Source: DATARH01 sp050246595 (GTDB lineage: Bacteria > Pseudomonadota > Alphaproteobacteria > ATCC43930 > CGMCC-115725). From it: 12,101 bases of DNA. A program made the position numbers and the translations under genes. The first letter of the stretch is position 1. Each line of letters begins with the position of its first letter. This document shows, one piece after another, positions 1 to 5,938 of this stretch. The notes beneath the pieces were generated by a model. The model saw only the letters and a program-made list of their open reading frames with translations, was not told the origin of the DNA and searched no databases. The DNA is taken from NCBI GenBank assembly GCA_050246595.1, contig JBFWVT010000114.1:1-12101 (forward strand), in the 5' to 3' direction.

Positions 1-224
1 TCAACACGCCGACCGGATCGATCACCACCACCGAGTACGGCACCGAAGACGAGCTGGAGCGCGAGGATACCGGCGAATAATTCAGCGATTTCTCACCCAC
101 CGAACCGGGCCGCTGGAATTTCCAGTTCAACGCCACCGGCGACGGCACCGCGATCATCGAGGAGGACAGTTTCGTCGTGCAGGATACGCCCTTCTATAGC
201 GGCGTCCGGAGGTATTACCAATGA
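1..224 (+). pseudogene. 3' part of a small virion protein gene, interrupted by an in-frame TAA
   Basis: The reading frame enters from outside the window (first full codon at 3), meets TAA at 78-80, then continues open for 47 codons to TGA at 222-224, which overlaps the next ATG. The part after the TAA looks coding: about 38 of 47 codons end in G or C, and it reads as the natural continuation of a small beta-sandwich phage protein, with a turn near GEDTGE, then FSDFSPTEPGRW and a final EEDSFVV strand. Proteins of this type, as I remember them, carry a Tyr or similar residue where the TAA falls, so one base change (TAC or TAT to TAA) would explain it. No ATG follows the TAA in frame, so the distal part would not start on its own. 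It sits just upstream of the head-tail adaptor gene. The molecular role is unknown. Sequencing error or readthrough are alternatives to a true pseudogene. Confidence 0.6.
208..212 (+). promoter_or_regulatory. Ribosome binding site of the head-tail adaptor gene
   Basis: GGAGG lies 8 bases before the ATG at 221. It is the strongest Shine-Dalgarno match in the early part of the cassette. It lies inside the coding frame of the preceding interrupted gene, so this start does not need translation arriving from upstream. Confidence 0.7.
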
Positions 225-574
225 GCCGCAGCGTGACCGAACTCGCCACCGACGTGCTGCGCTATCTCAACATCATCGATGCTGAGGAGGATCCGGACGC
301 GACGGATACCGATTTCGTCAGCGAGGCCTACACCAACAAATTCGCGGAGCTCTCGAGCGAGGGCCGCAAATACACCTACTGGAAATCCACCGAGATCCCC
401 GAGGCGGTGTTTCTGACCGTGCGCGACCTCGTGGCCCTGGAGGTCATGGCCGCCTATGGCGAGCCGATCTCGCCGTCCGACAAAGCCGCGCAGGAGGAGG
501 TGATCCTCAAAAAGCTGCGCCGGCACGTCAAAACGCCGTCGAGCGGTCTGCCGAACCGGGCGGAATATTTCTGA
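221..574 (+). CDS. Head-tail adaptor / tail accessory protein (P22 gp4-like)
   Basis: 117 residues, mostly helical and acidic, beginning MSRSVTELATDVLRYLNII and ending in a basic helix plus a PSSGLPNRAEYF tail. The pattern of an N-terminal helix, an acidic loop, a central LVALEVMAAYGEP helix and a C-terminal KKLRRH helix matches small connector proteins of alphaproteobacterial prophages that sit directly before a gp10-like gene. In P22, gp4 binds below the portal ring and prepares it for gp10. P22 gp4 is somewhat longer (166 residues). The ATG overlaps the preceding TGA by 4 bases, and its stop overlaps the next ATG by 1 base, so translation is probably coupled. Family assignment rests on pattern, size and gene order, not on a computed alignment. 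Confidence 0.65.
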   Translation: MSRSVTELATDVLRYLNIIDAEEDPDATDTDFVSEAYTNKFAELSSEGRKYTYWKSTEIPEAVFLTVRDLVALEVMAAYGEPISPSDKAAQEEVILKKLRRHVKTPSSGLPNRAEYF

Positions 575-2010
575 TGCCGATCCAGCCCATCAGCCTCGGC
601 ACCCGCTCCAACCCGGGCCGCGCCGATCTCGCTGCACGTTTGGTCAACTGCTATGCCGAGGATGCGGGATCGGAGGCCAAACAATCCTGGCCGGTCTATG
701 CGTGCAACGGGTTCACGGCGTTCTCGACGCTGACCGGGACGGGCGCAGGCGCCGTGCGCGGCATGCTCAATCTCGACGACACCACACTCTATGTGGTGAC
801 CGGCACGCGCCTCAACCGGGTGACGACGGCCGGCGCCGCGACCGACATGATCGAGATCACCGGCACGGATATCGCCTATCTGGCGCATAATCGTCGCCAA
901 AGCGCCGTGGACATCGGCATCGTCACGGCCGGGGGTGTGTTCAAAATCATCCGCTCCAATGCGGACGTGACGCCCGATCTGTCGAGCACGCACCCGGTGG
1001 CCGCGTTCAACTCGATCTGCACGCTGGATGGCTATGCAGTTGTCACCGCGACGACGGGGGAGTTTTTCATCTCGCCGCTCGACGATTGGGCCAGCGCCTG
1101 GGACGAGGTCGCCTTCGTGCAGACCTATCTGGATCTGCAGCGCGGCATCGTGCGCGGCGCAGACCTGATGCTGGCCGGCAAACGCGCGACGACATTCTGG
1201 CAGAACACCGGCGCGACGGATTTTCCGTTCGAGCGCACCACCACGACGAATGTCGGCTGCTATGCGCCGGGCTCGATGGTCAACCTGCTGAGCCGCAATG
1301 CGCTTGAGACTGTGATCTGGATCGCGACCAATGCGGATGGCGATCTGATCGGCGTCATGATGCTCGACGGCTATCAGCCGGTGAAAATCAGCCCCGCGAA
1401 ACTGGACCGGGTGATCGCCGCGGAGGCGGCACCGGCCAGCATCCGGGCGACGAGCTACACCGCCAGCGGCCATGTGTTCTACACGCTCTCGGGGACGGAC
1501 TGGACCTGGGAATACAATGCCTCGACCGGGTTCTGGCACGAGCGGACCTCGGACGGTCTCGATCGCTGGCAGATCGCTGACAGCCAGACATTCGCCGGCA
1601 AGACGATCCTGGGCCACTACGCCAGCGCCGCGCTCTATCAGGCCTCCGACAGCATCGTGCCGGCCAGCGCGAGCGAGATCACGCTCCGGCATTCCGACGA
1701 TCTGGGCCAGACCTGGACCGCAGGCCGGACCAAATCGATCGGCGGCAGTGGCGTGCGTCCGCGCGCCCGGTTCAATCGTCTCGGTCAGTGCAAAGAGGAT
1801 GGCCGCGTGTTCGAACTGTCGATCTCCAATGCGGTCCTCGAGGCCGGCACCGGCAATCCCATGACCATCGTGACACCGACCGTGCATGCCTACCCGGGCC
1901 GGCTGCGGTTTTATGCGCTCTATGCCAACATCACCAAGGGCGTCAGCGAGACAGCCGAGTCCAAAGGCGCGCTGGCGCTGGCCGTCAACGTCGGAGCGCT
2001 CGCCGCATGA
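574..2010 (+). CDS. Packaged DNA stabilisation / tail hub protein (P22 gp10-like)
   Basis: 478 residues, close to the size of P22 gp10 (472). The start MPIQPISLGTRSNPGRADLA followed by LVNCYAE, and repeated short beta strands with Trp, Tyr and Gly turns (MLNLDDTTLYVVTGTRL, DGYAVVTATTGEFFIS, WIATNADGDLIGVMML, DGLDRWQIADS), are typical of the gp10-like phage stabilisation family, which folds as a beta-propeller. In P22, hexameric gp10 binds under gp4, seals packaged DNA in the head and holds the tail fibres and needle. The gene directly follows the gp4-like gene, as in P22. The start is fixed by the 1-base TGATG overlap with the upstream stop; no strong ribosome binding site precedes it, so coupling is likely. 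The stop overlaps the next start by 4 bases. The family call is firm; exact contacts in this virion are inferred. Confidence 0.85.
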   Translation: MPIQPISLGTRSNPGRADLAARLVNCYAEDAGSEAKQSWPVYACNGFTAFSTLTGTGAGAVRGMLNLDDTTLYVVTGTRLNRVTTAGAATDMIEITGTDIAYLAHNRRQSAVDIGIVTAGGVFKIIRSNADVTPDLSSTHPVAAFNSICTLDGYAVVTATTGEFFISPLDDWASAWDEVAFVQTYLDLQRGIVRGADLMLAGKRATTFWQNTGATDFPFERTTTTNVGCYAPGSMVNLLSRNALETVIWIATNADGDLIGVMMLDGYQPVKISPAKLDRVIAAEAAPASIRATSYTASGHVFYTLSGTDWTWEYNASTGFWHERTSDGLDRWQIADSQTFAGKTILGHYASAALYQASDSIVPASASEITLRHSDDLGQTWTAGRTKSIGGSGVRPRARFNRLGQCKEDGRVFELSISNAVLEAGTGNPMTIVTPTVHAYPGRLRFYALYANITKGVSETAESKGALALAVNVGALAA

Positions 2011-2519
2011 CCAATCCGCTGCCCTCCATCCTGGAGCCCGTGGTCGACCGCAACCGGCGCTGGAATCCGTTGTGGTATCGATTTATCAAACCGCTGCTTG
2101 AAAGCGTCAACACCGCGGAGAACGCGATTGCGAGCGTGGTCACGGCGATCGACAATTTGGCCGGCACCTGGGGCGTCTCCGTCAACGTCAACAACCGGGT
2201 GACGGCGGCGGTCAAACTCGACGGCTCGGCGACGACGAGTTCGTTTGCCGTGTTGGCGACCAAATTCATCATCGTGCATCCGACCGACGATGATGACGTC
2301 ATCCAGGCCTTCGTGGTGGGGCAGGTGGACGGCGTCGAGACCGTGGGCATCAATGGGGACCTGGTTGTCGATGGCTCGATCCTGGCCCGTCATATCGACG
2401 TGGCCTCGCTCTCCGCGCTCTCGGCCGACATCGGCACCGTCACCGCCGGCGTGCTGCAATCGGCCGACGGCAATTTCGTGATCGACCTCGACAACAAGAC
2501 GATCACGATCACCACATGA
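2007..2519 (+). CDS. Tail tip/fibre protein with DUF1983-like domain
   Basis: 170 residues. The N-terminus carries RRWNPLWYRFIKPLLESVN, a short helical motif (WYRF) that I recognise from small tail or collar proteins of podovirus-like prophages. The rest resembles the DUF1983 region near the end of lambda-type tail tip protein J: WGVSVNVNNRVTAAVKLDGS, a strand ATKFIIVHP, then VGINGDLVVDGSILARHID and SADIGTVTAGVLQSADGNFV, ending in VIDLDNKTITITT. In P22 this slot holds the tail needle gene, so it may cap the gp10-like hub or anchor fibres. The start is chosen because ATG overlaps the upstream TGA by 4 bases and GGAG lies 10 bases before it. A longer upstream frame reads through the preceding gene in another frame and is not credible. 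Whether it is needle, fibre or adaptor cannot be decided here. Confidence 0.7.
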   Translation: MTNPLPSILEPVVDRNRRWNPLWYRFIKPLLESVNTAENAIASVVTAIDNLAGTWGVSVNVNNRVTAAVKLDGSATTSSFAVLATKFIIVHPTDDDDVIQAFVVGQVDGVETVGINGDLVVDGSILARHIDVASLSALSADIGTVTAGVLQSADGNFVIDLDNKTITITT

Positions 2520-3007
2520 GCTTCCGGCTGAAAGCGGACGGTGCCACCGGCGTGGTTGCGGTCTACGATTACACGGCGGGCGACGATAATCCGTTCACGA
2601 CGCCGCTCAGCAACGTCTCGCGGCTGAAATTCCACTCCGCCCTGCCGGCGGTCGGCGTGGTCAGTGTGGTGACGGGCTCGCTGACCCTGTCAGCCTTAGC
2701 GGCCAACAACAACGACTACCGCAGCTATACGCTGTTTGCCCACGGTCAATCCGGCATCCCCTACATCGAGGGTCGGATCACCGCGATCGGGGGATCAGGC
2801 GTCTCACGCGGGTTCAACGGCTCGGTCATCGTGCAGCAGCAGTCGGGCGGCACCAATCCGGTCTCCAGCTTCGCCCGGTGGGTCCACATCGGCGCCGATG
2901 CCACCAACGTCTATCTCAACGAGGTGATCAGCACGCATGTCTCGACGGTGATGAGTTCGCTGGCGCTCAGCTACGAGATCTATATTACGGATTACACGTT
3001 CTCATGA
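2516..3007 (+). CDS. Unrecognised small tail protein, beta-rich
   Basis: 163 residues, rich in Ser, Thr, Gly, Asn and Val, with alternating hydrophobic patterns expected of beta strands and no signal peptide or membrane helix. The segments YTLFAHGQSGIPYIEGRITA and ARWVHIGADATNVYLNEVI recall repeated-strand decorations of phage tail tips or fibres, but I cannot name a family. Its ATG overlaps the stop of the DUF1983-like gene by 4 bases and its own stop overlaps the next ATG by 4 bases. No convincing ribosome binding site precedes it, so translation is probably coupled to the gene before. Given its place among tail genes, a virion surface or host-binding role is inferred, not shown. Confidence 0.6.
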   Translation: MSFRLKADGATGVVAVYDYTAGDDNPFTTPLSNVSRLKFHSALPAVGVVSVVTGSLTLSALAANNNDYRSYTLFAHGQSGIPYIEGRITAIGGSGVSRGFNGSVIVQQQSGGTNPVSSFARWVHIGADATNVYLNEVISTHVSTVMSSLALSYEIYITDYTFS

Positions 3008-3270
3008 CGACGTCCATCCTGATGAGTCCGACGCGGGTAATTTTCGGCGGCGGCAAATTCGACAGTGACAAGCGCTATGTGCGCGGGGAGGCCGCCAGCC
3101 CGACATTCGCGATGGTCAAGGGGATCACCATCTATCTGCAGTCGACGCCAGACGGACACAGCATATCCTGGCGCTGGTCGGACGGCGTGAGCTCTGTGAC
3201 CTACACCAGTTCGGGCGGTTCGGCCCCGAGCAGCAACCCGGCCTACACGCCGGCCGTGGTGACGGCCTGA
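3004..3270 (+). CDS. Unrecognised 88-residue tail-associated protein
   Basis: 88 residues starting MTTSILMSPTRVIFGGGKFD, followed by KRYVRGEAASPTFAMVKGI, two beta-type segments (ITIYLQST, SISWRWSDGVSSVTYTSS) and a Ser/Pro-rich end. There is no signal peptide, membrane helix or known catalytic motif. The gene starts on an ATGA overlap and ends on a TGATG overlap with the next gene, in the middle of the tail block, which argues for a co-translated small virion or assembly protein. A longer frame begins upstream at 2878, but its extra residues are the shadow of the preceding gene, so the overlapping ATG at 3004 was chosen. Function unknown. Confidence 0.55.
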   Translation: MTTSILMSPTRVIFGGGKFDSDKRYVRGEAASPTFAMVKGITIYLQSTPDGHSISWRWSDGVSSVTYTSSGGSAPSSNPAYTPAVVTA

Positions 3271-3788
3271 TGGGGTTTTACGCGGATTCCGGCCGGATCT
3301 ACTGCGATGACGGGTCGGGCAATGTCCGCTTCGACACCGATGAGGACCTGTTCATCCCGCTCACCGAGCTGTCGGGTTCGATCTCGATGTCCAGCCGGTC
3401 GGCGCAGAACCGCAACTTCGCCAACATCTCGCTGGTGGATTTGAGTCAATCGCATCTGCTGGGGTCGTGCAACGCTGCGGCTGATACCATCCGTGGCGCG
3501 TTCAAAATGACGACGTCGGACAGTCGCGGTATCGTGCAGTCGGGCTGGTACAATGCCTGCGGGTCCTACCTCCATATGTTCGAGGGCGGCTATGCGGGTC
3601 TGACCACAGGCAATCAGGAATTGCTCTGCATGTACGCCTACACGTTCTATTGCGCGTCCGGCAGCGTTTACCTGCATGAGCGGATCAAATTGCGCGCAAA
3701 CGCGTCGTTTTCGCAGCAGATCACCAACACGATCACGGTGGCGGGCGCGTCGTTCCAGTACAAGCTGATTGCCGGCGTTTTCATCTGA
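3270..3788 (+). CDS. Unrecognised Cys-containing tail-associated protein
   Basis: 172 residues beginning MGFYADSGRIYCDDGSGNVR. It contains six or so cysteines (for example in GSCNAAADT, WYNACGSY, ELLCMYAYTFYCASG), many aromatic residues and a final beta-like stretch ASFQYKLIAGVFI. There is no signal peptide or membrane helix. Cysteine content is unusual beside the other virion proteins here; metal binding or disulfide formation after release are possible but unproven. The gene begins on a 1-base overlap with the preceding stop and closes the run of overlapping small tail genes; its TGA forms part of the ribosome binding site of the next gene. It is likely a tail or host-contact protein by position. 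I do not recognise a family. Confidence 0.6.
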   Translation: MGFYADSGRIYCDDGSGNVRFDTDEDLFIPLTELSGSISMSSRSAQNRNFANISLVDLSQSHLLGSCNAAADTIRGAFKMTTSDSRGIVQSGWYNACGSYLHMFEGGYAGLTTGNQELLCMYAYTFYCASGSVYLHERIKLRANASFSQQITNTITVAGASFQYKLIAGVFI

Positions 3789-3790
3789 GG
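3787..3790 (+). promoter_or_regulatory. Ribosome binding site overlapping a stop codon
   Basis: GAGG at 3787-3790 begins inside the TGA stop (3786-3788) of the preceding gene and lies 7 bases before the ATG at 3798. This arrangement lets terminating ribosomes restart on the repeat-rich virion protein gene. Confidence 0.6.
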
Positions 3791-3797
3791 ACGGATC

Positions 3798-4790
3798 ATG
3801 GGACTGTTCGACAGCTTCTTCGGCGCCAGCCAGCGGCGCGACATCAACGCGGCCAACCGCGACGCGACCGCGCTGCTCAACGACGCCTACGGCAAAGCCT
3901 CGGATGTGCTCTCGGGCGCGACCGCGCCGGCCCGGTCCGACCTCATGGCCGGGTTCGATGCGGCCGGCAATTACATCGGCCAGGGCATCACCGGGGCCAC
4001 GGGCGCGATCAACACCGGCTACGATACGGCGCGCAATGATCTGACCTCGACCTACGATGCGGCGCGCGGCAATGTGCAGGGCGCCTATGACCGGGCGTCC
4101 GATATTCTGGACCCGTTCATCCAGGCGGGCGTCGGCGCGCAGGGGCTCTATTCCAATGCGCTCGGTCTGAACGGCACGCAGGCGCAGTCGGATTTCTACA
4201 GCAATTACGCCGATAACGATCCGTATCGTGAGTTCCGGGATAGCCTCGCCAACAACGCGCTGATGGCGCTCTACAATGCGCGCGGGCTCGGCGGCTCGGG
4301 CCGTGAGATGATGGCGCTCTCCAGGGCCAGCCTGGAGCGCGGTTCCACCGACCTCAACAGCTACCTCGACCGGCTGTCCGGTCAGGCCACCCAGGGCGCC
4401 AATCTGTCCAACCAGCTCGCCGGCTACGGCATGCAGACCGGGCAGTCGCTGGCCAACATCAACACCGGTCTGGGGGACCGGCTGTCGGGGCTCGAAACAG
4501 GCCGCGGCACCGCGCTCGGCAACATCCAGATGAGCGGCAATCAGGCGCTGGCCAACAATGAGACCAGCCGTGGATCGGCGCTGGCAAACCTCGGCGTGAC
4601 GCAGGCCAACAACCTGGCCAATTTGATCTACGGCCACGGCCAGCAAGAGGCCTCCAACCGGATCAACGTCGGCAACGCGATGGCCGGCACCCGGAACACC
4701 GGCATCAACAATCTGATCAACCTGGTGGGCACCGGCATCAAGGGGTACGCGACGTTCAACAATCCGTGGCAACAACCGAAGGCGACCTGA
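3798..4790 (+). CDS. Probable DNA ejection / internal virion protein made of 11-residue repeats
   Basis: 330 residues. The N-terminus MGLFDSFFGASQRRDINAA is the short hydrophobic head seen on many podovirus-type internal virion and DNA-transfer proteins. Residues 20-107 and 189-320 are tandem 11-residue units: for example YDTARNDLTST directly followed by YDAARGNVQGA, and ETGRGTALGNI, later ETSRGSALANL. The middle part (108-188) is less regular, with FYSNYADNDPYREFRDSLA. The composition is rich in Gly, Ala, Asn, Ser and Leu, with almost no Cys or His. In P22 the corresponding gene position holds gp7, one of three proteins injected with the DNA. An 11-residue periodicity fits long amphipathic helices that can bind membranes or line a channel; that is inference. 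It starts 9 bases after the previous stop with a good ribosome binding site and is followed after 2 bases by another ejection gene. Confidence 0.7.
   Translation: MGLFDSFFGASQRRDINAANRDATALLNDAYGKASDVLSGATAPARSDLMAGFDAAGNYIGQGITGATGAINTGYDTARNDLTSTYDAARGNVQGAYDRASDILDPFIQAGVGAQGLYSNALGLNGTQAQSDFYSNYADNDPYREFRDSLANNALMALYNARGLGGSGREMMALSRASLERGSTDLNSYLDRLSGQATQGANLSNQLAGYGMQTGQSLANINTGLGDRLSGLETGRGTALGNIQMSGNQALANNETSRGSALANLGVTQANNLANLIYGHGQQEASNRINVGNAMAGTRNTGINNLINLVGTGIKGYATFNNPWQQPKAT
3855..4118 (+). repeat. N-terminal block of eight 11-residue (33-base) coding repeats
   Basis: Residues 20-107 of the protein starting at 3798 can be cut into eight consecutive units of 11 residues without gaps. 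The clearest three begin with Tyr-Asp (75-85, 86-96, 97-107); the unit at 53-63 begins Phe-Asp. The others are more degenerate, so the repeat is best seen at protein level rather than as identical DNA. Confidence 0.6.
4362..4757 (+). repeat. C-terminal block of twelve 11-residue (33-base) coding repeats
   Basis: Residues 189-320 of the same protein divide into twelve 11-residue units. Most have Gly at position 5, or Thr-Gly at 3-4, a hydrophobic residue at 8 and Leu or Ile at 11, as in NTGLGDRLSGL (222-232) and ETSRGSALANL (255-265). The DNA copies have diverged, so unequal crossing-over is not recent. Confidence 0.65.
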
Positions 4791-4792
4791 CC

Positions 4793-5938
4793 ATGGTCCA
4801 GCTGATGCGCCTGCCCGGCTATGACGCGGGCAACACGCTGTTGAACCTCATGCCGATCAACGAGGGGCTGGACAGCATCGTCCGCAATGCGCAACTGGCG
4901 CGCCAGAACCAGCGGGCGGATGCGCGCATGAGCATGGACCGGGAGCGGTTCGCGCTCGATAAGCAGCGCCTGCAAACGGACCTGGCCGATCGGGCCAAGA
5001 AGAAAGCGGGAAACCTCGCGATGCTGGTGCTGAACGAGCCGGACCCAGCGAAGCGGGCCGCGAAGTGGCAGGAGTTTCTAGCGCTGCATCCGGACGGCAA
5101 AAGCCTCGATGAACGCTATCGCAATCCTGAGACAGGACCCATGATGGCGCTGTCCGAGGCCGGCATGGCGAATGAGTATCTGAGCAACGAGTTGCGCAAC
5201 AAGAATCTGGCGTTGCAGAATTCGCAATTGGCGCGTCAGAACAAATTGACCGACGCGCAACTGGCGCAACTGAAAAATCAGACGCCGGACTATCGCGCCA
5301 GCATTGCCAAGCAATATGGCCTCGACCCGTCGTCACCCGGCTATCAGCATTTTGTCCTCAACGGCACTCTGCCGACAAAATCCACGGACACGCCGCTTGA
5401 CAAGGCGGTGGCGAAATCCACCGTCGATCTGGCCGAGAAGGACATTCAGGCCGCACTTGGTGCCAAGGACGTTCTGGCCTCGACGGCGGAATTGAAGAGA
5501 ATCGCCGAGGACCCGAACCTCGGCCCTGCGATCGGCCCGGTACAGGGCAATTCGATGGTGCAGACTGCCGTCAATATGATCCCATTCTCGCAGACCATCG
5601 GGCTCAACAATCCGGCGCTTAATCAGCGCATCCAGCAGATTGGCGCCAACATCGTCCTAGCCGCGCAGCAAAAGCTCAAGGGTTTGGGCGCGGCCTCGGA
5701 CGCGGATAGCCGGCGGGTCGAGGAAACGGTCGGCAAACTCGCGAATGCGCGGACCAAGGAAGAATTTCTGAACGCTGTGAATGAGATCGAACGGACGCTT
5801 CAGAACACCATGGCACGCGGGCAGGCGGCGGCCAAGCAGTACCCGTCTTTGGGATCACGGCTCAATGTCACGCCAGCGCCAAGCGCGCCTGCCGCACCCG
5901 GCGGCGGGGCCGGCTGGTCCATCAAAAAGATCCAGTAG
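4793..5938 (+). CDS. Probable DNA ejection protein, coiled-coil
   Basis: 381 residues from the ATG at 4793, which follows the previous TGA by 2 bases and has AAGG about 10 bases upstream. A GTG at 4766 would add nine residues but would sit inside the preceding gene. Long charged helices dominate: residues 30-70 and 128-165 each carry a copy of a QLARQN motif (NAQLARQNQ and NSQLARQNK). A segment AKQYGLDPSSPGYQHFVLNG (172-191) is a motif I associate with podovirus injection proteins. A helical region follows at 205-345, then a Pro/Ala/Gly linker and the end GWSIKKIQ. By position it corresponds to P22 gp20, one of the injected proteins; the sequence match is only pattern-level. Its stop is TAG, immediately followed in the same frame by the ATG of the next gene. 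Confidence 0.65.
   Translation: MVQLMRLPGYDAGNTLLNLMPINEGLDSIVRNAQLARQNQRADARMSMDRERFALDKQRLQTDLADRAKKKAGNLAMLVLNEPDPAKRAAKWQEFLALHPDGKSLDERYRNPETGPMMALSEAGMANEYLSNELRNKNLALQNSQLARQNKLTDAQLAQLKNQTPDYRASIAKQYGLDPSSPGYQHFVLNGTLPTKSTDTPLDKAVAKSTVDLAEKDIQAALGAKDVLASTAELKRIAEDPNLGPAIGPVQGNSMVQTAVNMIPFSQTIGLNNPALNQRIQQIGANIVLAAQQKLKGLGAASDADSRRVEETVGKLANARTKEEFLNAVNEIERTLQNTMARGQAAAKQYPSLGSRLNVTPAPSAPAAPGGGAGWSIKKIQ

Noticed and set aside
454..1887. Long minus-strand open frame of 477 codons
   Set aside because: It lies opposite the well-supported gp10-like gene, is rich in Arg, His, Gly and Ala without any recognisable domain, and is the usual mirror frame of a GC-rich gene.
3270..3788. Variable region of a diversity-generating retroelement
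   Set aside because: No C-type lectin end motif, no template repeat and no reverse transcriptase in the window.
3243..4775. Long minus-strand open frame of 510 codons
   Set aside because: It is opposite the 11-residue-repeat protein. The repeating codons keep stops out of the mirror frame. No ribosome binding site or sensible composition was seen.
4766..4792. GTG start for the second ejection protein
   Set aside because: It lies inside the upstream gene, and the ATG at 4793 has better spacing from an AAGG and from the preceding stop.
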